Below, piece after piece: positions 1-11,100 of a stretch of DNA of 64,000 nt. The stretch comes from Candidula unifasciata (Eukaryota; Mollusca; Gastropoda; Stylommatophora; Geomitridae). Positions within the stretch are counted from its first letter, which is position 1. Each line of letters opens with the position of its first letter. Position numbers and translations under genes: made by a program. The DNA lies in NCBI GenBank assembly GCA_905116865.2, contig CAJHNH020002669.1, forward strand, positions 526,319 to 590,318. The letters are read 5' to 3'. The notes under the pieces are model-generated. The model had not been told where the DNA came from. It saw nothing but the letters and a program-made list of their open reading frames with translations, and searched no databases.

Positions 1-1215
1 GTACTTTTTTAAAGACACATTATGGCGGTACGGTTTTTTTAAAGACACATTATGGCGAGTAACGGTACTTTTTTAAAGACACATTATGGCGAGTAACGGT
101 ACTTTTTTAAAGACACATTATGGCGAGTAACGGTACTTTTTTAAAGACACATTATGGCGAGTAACGGTACTTTTTTAAAGACACATTACGAGTACTTTTT
201 TAAAGACACATTATGGCGAGTAACGGTACTTTTTTAAAGACACATTATGGCGAGTAACGGTACTTTTTTAAAGACACATTATGGCGAGTAACGGTAGTAT
301 CTTTAGAGACACATTATGGCGAGTAACGGTACTTTTTTAAAGACACATTATGGCGAGTAACGGTACTTTTTTAAAGACACATTATGGCGAGTAACGGTAC
401 TTTTTTAAAGACACATTATGGCGAGTAACGGTACTTTTTTAAAGACACATTATGGCGAGTAACGGTACTTTTTTAAAGACACATTATGGCGAGTAACGGT
501 ACTTTTTTTTTAAAGACACATTATGGCGAGTAACGGTACTTTTTTAAAGACACATTATGGCGAGTAACGGTACTTTTTTAAAGACACATTATGGCGAGTA
601 ACGGTACTTTTTTAAAGACACATTATGGCGAGTAACGGTACTTTTTTAAAGACACATTATGGCGAGTAACGGTACGGTACTTTTTTAAAGACACATTATG
701 GCGAGTAACGGTACTTTTTTAAAGACACATTATGGCGAGTAACGGTACTTTTTTAAAGACACATTATGGCGAGTAACGGTACTTTTTTAAAGACACATTA
801 TGGCGAGTAACGGTACTTTTTTTTTAAAGACACATTATGGCGAGTAACGGTACTTTTTTTATGGCGAGTAACGGTACTTTTTTAAAGACACATTATGGCG
901 AGTAACGGTACTTTTTTAAAGACACATTATGGCGAGTAACGGTACTTTTTTAAAGACACATTATGGTGAGTAACGGTACTTTTTTAAAGACACATTATGG
1001 CGAGTAACGGCACTTTTTTAAAGACACATTATGGCGAGTAACGGTACTTTTTTAAAGACACATTATGGCGAGTAACGGTACTTTTTTATTATGGTGAGAC
1101 ACATTATTATGGCGAGTAACGGCACTTTTTTAAAGACACATTATGGCGAGTAACGGTACTTTTTTAAAGACACATTATGGTGAGTACCGGTAGTATCTTT
1201 AGAGACACTATGGTG
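1..1215. repeat. 34-bp tandem satellite, window-edge array
   Basis: About 35 head-to-tail copies of a 34-bp unit made of GGTAC, a T6 run, AAAGACACATTATGGCGAGTAAC. Most units are identical. A few have T8 instead of T6, internal deletions (around 185 and 860) or a GGTGAG variant, and units decay toward the right edge near 1,215. The array starts at base 1, so its left end lies outside the window. No protein-coding meaning: 34 bp is not a multiple of three and no long frame stays open. Confidence 0.95.
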
Positions 1216-1324
1216 ACAGATGGTGGCAAATATGCCGGTACGTGTTTTAAAGAAACTTAAAAAAAAAAAAAAGGAATAGTATAGTAAAAGACCCTTTTCC
1301 ACGCCGTAAGATGTACTGGACATA

Positions 1325-1545
1325 TAGTGTACTAGATCTATACTTTACAGACTACTCGATACTCGGTGGAGGTTGTGGTCAGCATTAGGCTAACCGCCGT
1401 TTCCTTCCACTGGACCTGGTACCCAGGTTGGGTCGACCTGGGAGAAGGTTAATTTTGCAAAAAGTCCAGCACTGTTCGGATTGCAACCCACTACCCTCGC
1501 ATCCACAGGGAAGCGTGTAACTGCTGCACCACAGTGGCTCCATTT
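1325..1545 (-). mobile_element. tRNA-derived SINE, 'CCCAGGTCGAC' family
   Basis: Read on the minus strand, the element starts with a tRNA-like head (GCCACTGTGGTGCAGCAGTT as box A, then GTGGGTTGCAATCC as box B). It continues into a body with CTCCCAGGTCGACCCAACC and a tail ending ATAGATCTAG. The same body recurs at 4,735, 15,290, 25,070, 30,720, 49,440, 56,515 and 61,335. That establishes a SINE family; its published name is unknown to me. Confidence 0.75.
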
Positions 1546-2600
1546 ATGATGGATACCGGCACTTTCTTTCACTAGAAATAAAGCACTGTCATGGATGAAT
1601 CGTCATTGGCTGCAATCAACTTGAGTTACTAAGTGGACAGGGTGTCTGGTGTGTAGAACCCATCGGCGAGGAGCAGAAGTTCTGACTTTAAGTAATTCAC
1701 TTCTACTCTTGAGTTAAACAACCCAAGGCGAGCCCAGTGTGGCGAGAGACTGATCACCGGAAAAGCTGCCATGGACTTTGATGAACAGTTGAAGCTATAC
1801 CAGTCTCCTCCAGAAACTAGACTTGCCTCTTTGCTGGCATCATAACTTTTCCAGTTTGACTACTTCTATGCCCGACTTTCTGAAATCAGATATTGGCTTC
1901 CATTCAGTAGCCAGATCGCTTACCCTTTCGATTACAAAAGAAAAATGCATTATTTTACTCTTTAATACAAATGTGCCACTGAGTTTACATACTGCTGGGC
2001 ATGTAGCCTTGTTAAAGAGTGTAAATATGACATAGTGAAAAGAGCGCTCACTGCATGCTTACGCCACTCATAAAGAAACTAACCTGTGAAAGTTACCAAT
2101 TACCAGAACTTTGATGCTATCTGCATGTGTATTCTCTCAACAGTGAATTGACAAGGAGGGAATTGTCACGCTATACTCTCTCCAATGTAGTTGTTACCTG
2201 TAAGCACTTACACATGTGAACTGATCAAACCTTGCAACTCGCTTAAATCCCTGAATGGTGAAGCCATTAACACCCCCACCCTCCCCCGTGTTTTAAGGTT
2301 GTGGGCTCGTTTTACAGACTGTCATTCGGTTCAAATGTGAGGTTTTTACAGAGGTTGAAGTGAATCATCACTGGAGCTATGACATTTGTGCTTTGTGTGA
2401 CACTCTAGGCAGTTGTCTAACCCTTCTGTAGAGAGAGACTGCTGGGCCAAATGGGAGACAACCCATACAAGGAAGTCGATCCTATCATCTCTAACCACAT
2501 ACCATTTGTAGAGATAGCAGACATACAAACAGGAATAACAACTATCTTAAAGAAGTAAAGATCCCCTTCGTCGGTGCGTTAGAAAGAGCACACAGAACAT
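1546..2600. other. unassigned single-copy-looking sequence
   Basis: I see no gene, no splice-bounded exon and no recognisable repeat in this stretch. Short open frames here have no family motif. It lies more than 5 kb downstream of the GALC stop codon. Confidence 0.4.
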
Positions 2601-2616
2601 CCCCCCCCCCCCCCCC
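2601..2616. repeat. poly-C tract
   Basis: Sixteen consecutive C residues. This is one of many homopolymeric C or G tracts in the window. The length is likely unreliable in an assembly. Confidence 0.9.
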
Positions 2617-2702
2617 ATGGGTTCCGTAATCCCATTGTGGGGAGAGAACAAATCGACCCACTGGAGTCGACTGAATAGGGGTTTTTTTTTGTTTTTTTTT
2701 TA

Positions 2703-2880
2703 AAGTTGGAGGTCATCTGCCTGAGCCACAAGGAACCAAAAGTCCGCATACAAGCAAGCCAGATCTGTAAAACAGGTGTGCACACAAAACTCAGGTTCTG
2801 GAACAGGACTGAAGACCAGAAGTGCACCAAAATCCAGAACATTCCACTGGAGCTTACATTACAGCTGTCGAATACAAAGG
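2703..2880. repeat. dispersed repeat, 'CATCTGCCTGAG' family
   Basis: Contains GTCATCTGCCTGAG, GCCAGATCTGTAAAACAGGTGTGCAC, AAAACTCAGGTTCTGGAACA and a TCCAGAA block. Diverged copies with the same order of blocks occur at 8,805-8,965, 15,925-16,140, 25,885-26,075 and, inverted, at 53,295-53,390 and 57,280-57,345. The class is unknown. Only the collinear similarity between copies supports it. Confidence 0.7.
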
Positions 2881-2889
2881 AGAATTGCT

Positions 2890-2890
<1 letters not shown>

Positions 2891-2925
<35 letters not shown>

Positions 2926-2940
2926 ACCCCCCCCCCCCCC
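2891..2940. repeat. poly-C tract with one A
   Basis: About 50 bases of almost pure C with a single A near 2,926. It makes artefactual poly-proline or poly-glycine frames on the two strands, which should not be called as proteins. Confidence 0.95.
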
Positions 2941-3689
2941 ACTACAAAGAGAAATATAAGAATAAGACGAGAAGATTACCTCAACACATGCAACCTTTAA
3001 CTTCACTGTTTCCATAATACCACCCAGTAAGACATGTTTGTTACCTGTATCAAATCCTAGCACGTCAGTCCAACCCAGTGGTGCTCTGTCCTCCGATTCA
3101 ACAATATCTCAATATCTCCATGCTGAATGTACCCAGTACGTGTTCGACTGGCATCTCTTCTTTCTTCCTCCCACAACCAGTTTCTTCATGCCTGTCCTCG
3201 TTTAATACCCATTTCCAACAGGTGGTTCACTCTCTCTGAAACATAGCGCATTCAGTATGTCTACCCTGTCCATACTTCCTCCACCAAGGACTGCAGACAC
3301 TGCCAGTTTGTCGGCTCCTTCATTTCCTTTCACTCTGGCGTAACAACCCAGATAGTTTTTTTTAAAAGCAGGACTTTTGGATGCTGAGTTTTTTTAAAAG
3401 CAGGACTTTTGGATGCTGTCAACTCCTTCTGGTCAGACCAGTTTGGATTTTCTTAAGCATGCTCAGTCTGTCACTATCAATGTGTGAAAGTTGCTTTCTG
3501 CTCCACCAGATGATATACAGGGGCACCTGTGACAGCTGCTATCTCCATCGTCACGCTAGAAGTAGCTGAATGACATCACCTGGGCAAGTGCACTCATGGA
3601 TGACGGCTCTCATTTCAGCATCAGTAAAATGACTATGAATTTACTTACAATGTGAAAAAATATCTTATGCAATAAATCGCTCTCATTTA

Positions 3690-4145
3690 ATGTCAGAAAG
3701 AGGGTGCTAAAATTTTACATAAAACCTGTTCTGCTGTACGGCAGCGAATCTTGGAATGTCAGTGAACAAATTAAGAAGAATTTGGGAGCAAAAGAGATAT
3801 GGTTTCTGAGACGAATGTTACAAATACCTTGGATGGCCAGAGTAACTAACAACGATTGCTGGAAAGAAGTTAATTAAAGTATATCTTTATATACAACAAT
3901 AAGAAAGAGACAAACACTGTTCTTTGGCCACAAAATGAGAAGAGACATTGGAGAACACCGTGACAACTGGAAAGACCAGTGGGAAAAGGAGCAGAGGCAG
4001 ACCAAGCGAGATGATGCTGGATGGGCTGAAACGATGGCATGGAGGGAAATCATCAAGAGAGCTGTTCCAGGCAACTAGGGATCGTGATCTGTGGAGACGC
4101 ATGAGTGCCTACGCCAGTTGGCAGGGCACATGATGATGATGATGT
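3690..4145 (+). mobile_element. non-LTR retrotransposon 3' fragment, (GAT)n tail
   Basis: Conceptual translation gives RT C-terminal signatures in three broken frames: KPVLLYGSESWNV, then FLRRMLQIPWM, then FFGHKMRR, then [20 protein letters not shown] and RDRDLWRRMSAYASWQGT. The product ends at a (GAT)n microsatellite tail. Frames are interrupted by stops and shifts, so this is a dead 5'-truncated copy. The same family recurs inverted at 52,150-52,400. Confidence 0.8.
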
Positions 4146-4734
4146 AAAAATATGTGGCAAGAGTTTCATTTAAAAAAACAATAAACACACATTTACATTT
4201 GATTTTAATATTCAATCTGTAATTAAATTATTCAAAAATATTTGGTCACTTTCTCCATTTACATCATTCACAAACCTGTTCATAACTCTGTCACACTGAA
4301 AATTGTTTCAAATTAAAAAAAAATGAGTACATGTGGAAAGTGCAATTTAATATAATTATAACATATTATAAAGCATAACATATTATATTATTAGCACTTG
4401 ACATTATTTAATTAAACGAGATTTCAGAAACAATTTTACTGTTGACGTTTTGTGTTTATTTTTAGGTGCCCCTAAACATGGTTGTGGAGTTGATCTCCAG
4501 TAGTGGCATGATGAACGACTTGGTGTGAGTTGATTGAGGGCCTATGCTCCATTGGGGGATAGAAAGGCAGAAGAAGAAGTTTTCCAACTAGTATGGCTGT
4601 TGTTGATTCTGGTATGCTGACTCTGGCATTGGGCCATCATCATCATGAAGTAAGTCCCTCTCAGAAGGTCACTGTTGTTATCACAGTCCACTGATAAACT
4701 TCTTCATTTCCTTACTGTTTTATAGATTAACAAT
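4146..4734. other. AT-rich spacer with a LINE-tail-like scrap
   Basis: 4,150-4,450 is AT-rich with no gene. At about 4,485-4,580 a segment reading GAGGGCCTATGCTCC and ending in GAAGAAGAAG looks like a non-LTR element 3' end. An inverted relative lies near 51,025-51,065. Nothing else is recognised. Confidence 0.35.
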
Positions 4735-4870
4735 TGGGCACATAGGGCTAGACCTTATTTTATAGACTAATCGGCACTCAGGGGGTGATGTGTTCAACAT
4801 CACATCAGTCCCTTTACTTCCCAGGACTTTACCTGGCACCCATTTAAGGCTCGGTCAACCTGGATGCCAC
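4735..4870 (-). mobile_element. SINE fragment, 'CCCAGGTCGAC' family
   Basis: The inverted body of the family (CCTTAAATGGGTGCC, CTGGGAAGTAAAG, then GGGCTAGACC at its tail side on the plus strand) is present without the tRNA-like head. It is a partial copy. Confidence 0.6.
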
Positions 4871-5434
4871 AGTCCTTTTTGAAAAAGTCTTGCATTATTT
4901 GTTACAGTTCTTATCAAGGCACAGTTTTTTTTAAATGGTCAATAGTATTTGAGTTTTTAGTGGTAGTAGTTAGTACTTTGACCCCACCAGGACATCACAC
5001 AATCGGTAAACTCCCGATGACACAATGTGCCACCATGTGGATGAGGATCACCCGTGGAGACATCCCGGAAACTGCATTCAGCTATTAGACCATATTTATG
5101 GCCGGGTTATATTGCGGCCCCTGGCAAGAGCCAGGATGGGACTTCAAAATAACGAAAAATTGCATCCCGCAAGGGGATGACTAGTTGCAAAAAAAAAAAA
5201 AAAATATGTTTGAGTTTTTGAGACACAATATTGGTTATGGGCCAGATCTCTGCTTGGGGTTCTGGTGAACAAATCTTGATTGCTTGGTGTGTGAGTTATG
5301 AAAGTGAAATATGTGATAACAGTTGTTGTTTATAAAGCAACGATCAACAGCAAGGGAGATAACTTGTCAATGCATTATGTGTCAACAGCAACATGAAGAC
5401 GATATGGTGATAGAGTCATTGTGTCAGTGTCTGT
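4871..5434. other. unassigned spacer before the 33-bp satellite
   Basis: No gene seen. The start of a long plus-strand open frame at 5,323 lies here, but the frame is only the satellite read through and has no non-repeat domain. Confidence 0.4.
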
Positions 5435-7735
5435 TTTTGATACCAGTCACTGTTCCAATGTCTGATGCTTTGATACCAGTCACTGTTCCAATGTCTGATG
5501 CTTTGATAACAGTCACTGTTCCAATGTCTGATGCTTTGATAACAGTCACTGTTCCAATGTCTGATGCTTTGATAACAGTCACTGTTCCAATGTCTGATGC
5601 TTTGATAACAGTCATTGTTCCAATGTCTGATGCTTTGATAACAGTCACTGTTCCAATATCTGATGCTTTGATAACAGTCACTGTTCCAATGTCTGATGCT
5701 TTGATAACAGTCACTGTTCCAATGTCTGATGCTTTGATAACAGTCACTGTTCCAATGTCTGATGCTTTGATAACAGTCACTGTTCCAATGTCTGATGCTT
5801 TGATAACAGTCACTGTTCCAATGTCTGATGCTTTGATAACAGTCACTGTTCCAATATCTGATGCTTTGATAACAGTCACTGTTCCAATATCTGATGCTTT
5901 GATAACAGTCACTGTTCCAATATCTGATGCTTTGATAACAGTCACTGTTCCAATATCTGATGCTTTGATAACAGTCACTGTTCCAATATCTGATGCTTTG
6001 ATAACAGTCACTGTTCCAATATCTGATGCTTTGATAACAGTCACTGTTCCAATATCTGATGCTTTGATAACAGTCACTGTTCCAATATCTGATGCTTTGA
6101 TAACAGTCACTGTTCCAATATCTGATGCTTTGATAACAGTCACTGTTCCAATATCTGATATTTTCATAACAGTCACTGTTCCAATATCTGATATTTTCAT
6201 AACAGTCACTGTTCCAATATCTGATATTTTCATAACAGTCACTGTTCCAATATCTGATGCTTTGATAACAGTCACTGTTCCCATATCTGATGTTTTGATA
6301 ACAGTCACTGTTCCCATATCTGATGTTTTGATAACAGTCACTGTTCCAATATCTGATGTTTTGATAACAGTCACTGTTCCAATATCTGATGCTTTGATAA
6401 CAGTCACTGTTCCAATATCTGATGCTTTGATAACAGTCACTGTTCCAATGTCTGATGCTTTGATAACAGTCACTGTTCCAATGTCTGATGCTTTGATAAC
6501 AGTCACTGTTCCAATGTCTGATGCTTTGATAACAGTCACTGTTCCAATGTCTGATGCTTTGATACCAGTCACTGTTCCAATGTCTGATGTTTTGATACCA
6601 GTCACTGTTCCAATGTCTGATGTTTTGATAACAGTCACTGTTCCAATGTCTGATGTTTTGATAACAGTCACTGTTCCAATGTCTGATGTTTTGATAACAG
6701 TCACTGTTCCAATGTCTGATGTTTTGATAACAGTCACTGTTCCAATGTCTGATGCTTTGATAAAGTCACTGTTCCAATGTCTGATGTTTTGATAACAGTC
6801 ACTGTTCCAATGTCTGATGTTTTGATAACAGTCACTGTTCCAATGTCTGATGTTTTTGATAACAGTCACTGTTCCAATGTCTGATGTTTTGATAACAGTC
6901 ACTGTTCCAATGTCTGATGTTTTGATAACAGTCACTGTTCCAATGTCTGATGTTTTGATAGCAGTCATTGTTCCAATGTCTGATGTTTTGATAACAGTCA
7001 CTGTTCCAATGTCTCATGTTTTGATAACAGTCACTGTTCCAATATCTGATGCTTTGATAACAATCACTGTTCCAATGTCTGATGCTTTGATACCAGTCAA
7101 TGTTCCAATGTCTGATGCTTTGATACCAGTCACTGTTCCAATGTCTGATGTTTTTGATACCAGTCACTGTTCCAATGTCTGATGTTTTTGATAACAGTCA
7201 CTGTTCCAATGTCTGATGTTTTTGATAACAGTCACTGTTCCAATGTCTGATGCTTTGATAACAGTCACTGTTCCAATGTCTGATGTTTTGATAACAGTTA
7301 CTGTTCCAATGTCTGATGCTTTGATAACAGTCACTGTTCCAATGTCTGATGTTTTTGATAACAATCACTGTTCCAATGTCTGATGTTTTTGATAACAGTC
7401 ACTGTTCCAATGTCTGATGTTTTGATAACAGTCACTGTTCCAATGTCTGATGTTTTTGATAAAAATCATTGTTCCAATGTCTGATGTTTTGATAACAGTC
7501 ACTGTTCCAATGTCTGATGTTTTGATAACAATCACTGTTCCAATGTCTGATGTTTTTGATAACAGTCACTGTTCCAATGTCTGATGTTTTTGATAACAAT
7601 CACTGTTCCAATGTCTGATGTTTTTGATACCAGTCACTGTTCCAATGCCTGATGTTTTGATACCAGTCACTGTTCCAATGTCTGATGTTTTGATAACAGT
7701 CATTGTTCAATGTCTGATGTTTTGATAACTGTCGC
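5435..7735. repeat. 33-bp tandem satellite, open in both directions
   Basis: About 70 copies of ATGTCTGATGCTTTGATAAC followed by AGTCACTGTTCCA. The unit length is a multiple of three and contains no stop in one frame on each strand. It therefore reads as DALITVTVPMS on plus and TVTVIKASDIG on minus, giving open frames of 489 and 525 codons. Variants occur in blocks (ATATCT versus ATGTCT, GCTTTG versus GTTTTG, three ATTTTC units at about 6,160-6,240), as expected from local amplification. After about 6,770, single-base indels break the frames. I treat it as non-coding satellite 3' of GALC. Confidence 0.95.
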
Positions 7736-8108
7736 GGTTCCAATGTCTGATGTTTTGGTTATTTGTTAAATGTCTGATGTTTTGGTTATTTGTTCAATGT
7801 CTGTTTTGGTTATTTGTTCAATGTCTGATGTTTTGGTTATTTGTTCAATGTCTGATGTTTTGGTTATTTGTTCAATGTCTGATGTTTTGGTTATTTGTTC
7901 AATGTCTGATGTTTTGGTTATTTGTTCAATGTCTGATGTTTTGGTTATTTGTTCAATGTCTGATGTTTTGGTTATTTGTTCAATGTCTGATGTTTTGGTT
8001 ATTTGTTCAATGTCTGATGTTTTGGTTATTTGTTCAATGTCTGATGTTTTGGTTATTTGTTCAATGTCTGATGTTTTGGTTATTTGTTCAATGTCTGATG
8101 TTTTATAA
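7736..8108. repeat. 27-bp satellite derived from the 33-bp unit
   Basis: About 13 near-identical copies of ATGTCTGATGTTTTGGTTAT plus TTGTTCA. The TGTCTGATGTTTTG half is shared with the adjoining 33-bp array, while the TAACAGTCACTGTTCCA half is replaced by GTTATTTGTTCA. It ends about 65 bp from the GALC stop codon. Confidence 0.95.
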
Positions 8109-8161
8109 CATTGTTTGGTGTCTAATGTATTGATAACAGTAGCAGTTCAACATGTGATACA

Positions 8162-8167
8162 TTTATA
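8162..8167 (-). promoter_or_regulatory. weak candidate polyadenylation hexamer (TATAAA)
   Basis: On the sense strand the 65 bases between the GALC stop and the satellite contain CTATAAATG but no AATAAA or ATTAAA. TATAAA is a minor variant of the signal, so this call is tentative. The true 3' end may lie within or beyond the satellite. Confidence 0.2.
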
Positions 8168-8174
8168 GATTTAG

Positions 8175-11100
8175 TTAATTATTTCCATTAACAAAATACA
8201 ATGGTTTCGATGTAGATTCCTGAAAGTAACTATTCATTTTAGAGACACCATCAGGAGTTGAAGCGATGTAGAGATTGTCGAAGTCTGCGAGACCGAAACT
8301 GTCAGTTCCTATCCCAACAAACCCAGTTGATCCTGAACCAACATTAGCAACAAAAATTGCCTTTCCATCATAAGCTCCATACGCCTGTTCTCCCTGCAAA
8401 ATAAACAAATATTTGTAATGAGAGAGTGCTTCAGAAAAAAAATGCTAGGATATTACAGATGAGGAGGCTGACATCATCTGTTGAGCTCTGGTTCATTATA
8501 TATTAAATGCCTACCCAGGGCTTGGCAGTGTGCCAGGTGATTGACAGGCCGACTAACAAATCTTTTCTGGCGTGCAGACTATTTAAAATTCTTCTTGTAC
8601 ACTTGACTTTGGGATGTTGTGCAAAATTATTACCTTTGCCTGACAAAATAGTTTTGAGAAATTCTGCGTTAGCGTATCGTTAGCCCGTTTCGGGGACGTC
8701 AGCAGCATGGCCCGTCAGCTGGAGCTAGTCTTGGGGGAACTGACCCACTGCCCCCCAGCAAGCATGTAGTGAAAGGCGAATATTTAAGGGTTTCCTTCAA
8801 AATCAGAGTGCATCTGCCTGAGATGTGAGGAACCAGCAGCCTGCATATAAATAAACCAGATCTGTGAAAGAGATGTGCATGTAAAACTCAAGTTCTGGAA
8901 AAAAATCAAAGTCCAGCAATGGATGAGCAAACAGGATATCCCGCTGAAGTTTATAGTTTGTGAACGTTTAGAAGAAAAAGAATCTTTTTTGGTACCAATT
9001 GAAATTCAATGAATTATGGAGTCAAAATTATGCTGGCCACCTTTGCCTCCTCGGGCGTTACCTATTACCCATTTTAGGCTAGGAAAACCTAGTAGCCAAG
9101 GTCAGTTCTGAAAGAAAAGCGGCCCAAAGAAGATATGAACCAAAGACCTTGGAGCAGCAGAAAATCATCTAGCCATTACACTACCTCCACTCCCATCAGT
9201 GTAGTTTTGTTTAACTCACCATCATCCCATCTCATTCTGGAGGTTTAACTTACCATCCTCCCATCTCAATCTGGAGGTTTAACTCACCATCCTCCCATCT
9301 CAATCTGGAGGTTTAACTCACCATCCTCCCATCTCAATCTGAATGTTTAACTCACCATCATCCCATCTCAATCTGAATGTTTAACTTACCATCCTCCCAT
9401 CTCAATCTGAATGTTTAACTCACCATCATCCCATCTCAATCTGAATGTTTAACTCACCATCATCCCATCTCAATCTGAATGTTTAACTCACCATCATCCC
9501 ATCTCAATCTGAATGTTTAACTTACCATCCTCCCATCTGAATCTGAATGTTTAACTCACCATCCTCCCATCTCATTCTGGAGGTTTACCTCACCATCCTC
9601 CCATCTCATTCTGGAGGTTTAACTTACCATCCTCCCATCTCAATCTGGAGGTTTAACTCACCATCCTCCCATCTCAATCTGGAGGTTTAACTCACCATCC
9701 TCCCATCTCAATCTGAATGTTTAACTCACCATCATCCCATCTCAATCTGAATGTTTAACTTACCATCCTCCCATCTCAATCTGAATGTTTAACTCACCAT
9801 CCTCCCATCTCAATCTGAATGTTTAACTCACCATCATCCCATCTCAATCTGAATGTTTAATTCACCATCATCCCATCTCAATCTGAATGTTTAACTCACC
9901 ATCATCCCATCTCAATCTGAATGTTTAACTTACCATCCTCCCATCTCAATCTGAATGTTTAACTCACCATCCTCCCATCTCAATCTGAATGTTTAACTCA
10001 CCATCCTCCCATCTCATTCTGAATGTTTAACTCACCATCCTCCCATCTCAATCTGAATGTTTAACTCACCATCCTCCCATCTCAATCTGAATGTTTAACT
10101 CACCATCCTCCCATCTCAATCTGAATGTTTAACTTACCATCCTCCCATCTCATTCTGGAGGTTTAACTTACCATCCTCCCATCTCATTCTGGAGGTTTAA
10201 CTTACCATCCTCCCATCTCAATCTGAAGGTTTAACTCACCATCCTCCCATCTCAATCTGAAGGTTTAACTTACCATCCTCCCATCTCATTCTGGAGGTTT
10301 AACTTACCATCCTCCCATCTCATTCTGGAGGTTTAACTTACCATCCTCCCATCTCAATCTGAAGGTTTAACTTACCATCCTCCCATCTCATTCTGGAGGT
10401 TTAACTTACCATCCTCCCATCTCAATCTGAAGGTTTAACTCACCATCCTCCCATCTCAATCTGGAGGTTTAACTCACCATCCTCCCATCTCAATCTGAAG
10501 GTTTAACTCACCATCCTCCCATCTCAATCTGAAGGTTTAACTTACCATCCTCCCATCTCAATCTGAATGTTTAACTCACCATCCTCCCATCTCAATCTGA
10601 AGGTTTAACTCACCATCCTCCCATCTCAATCTGAATGTTTAACTCACCATCATCCCATCTCAATCTGAATGTTTAACTCACCATCCTCCCATCTCAATCT
10701 GAATGTTTAACTCACCATCATCCCATCTCAATCTGAATGTTTAACTCACCATCCTCCCATCTCAATCTGAAGGTTTAACTCACCATCCTCCCATCTCAAT
10801 CTGAAGGTTTAACTCACCATCCTCCCATCTCAATCTGAAGGTTTAACTTACCATCCTCCCATCTCAATCTGAATGTTTAACTCACCATCCTCCCATCTCA
10901 ATCTGAATGTTTAACTCACCATCCTCCCATCTCAATCTGAAGGTTTAACTCACCATCCTCCCATCTCAATCTGAAGGTTTAACTTACCATCCTCCCATCT
11001 CAATCTGAATGTTTAACTCACCATCCTCCCATCTCAATCTGAAGGTTTAACTCACCATCCTCCCATCTCAATCTGAAGGTTTAACTTACCATCCTCCCAT

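Noticed and set aside
2706..3063. Poly-proline and poly-glycine proteins
   Set aside because: They arise from the poly-C tract at 2,891-2,940 read in different frames.
5323..6792. A 489-codon plus-strand open frame (and 525 codons on minus, 5,424-7,001) as a repeat-protein gene
   Set aside because: It is entirely a 33-bp satellite whose unit lacks stops in one frame per strand. There is no non-repeat domain and no splice context, and both strands are equally open.
7750..8133. Cys/Trp/Phe-rich repeat peptide frame
   Set aside because: It is an out-of-context reading of the 27-bp satellite, whose period is also a multiple of three.
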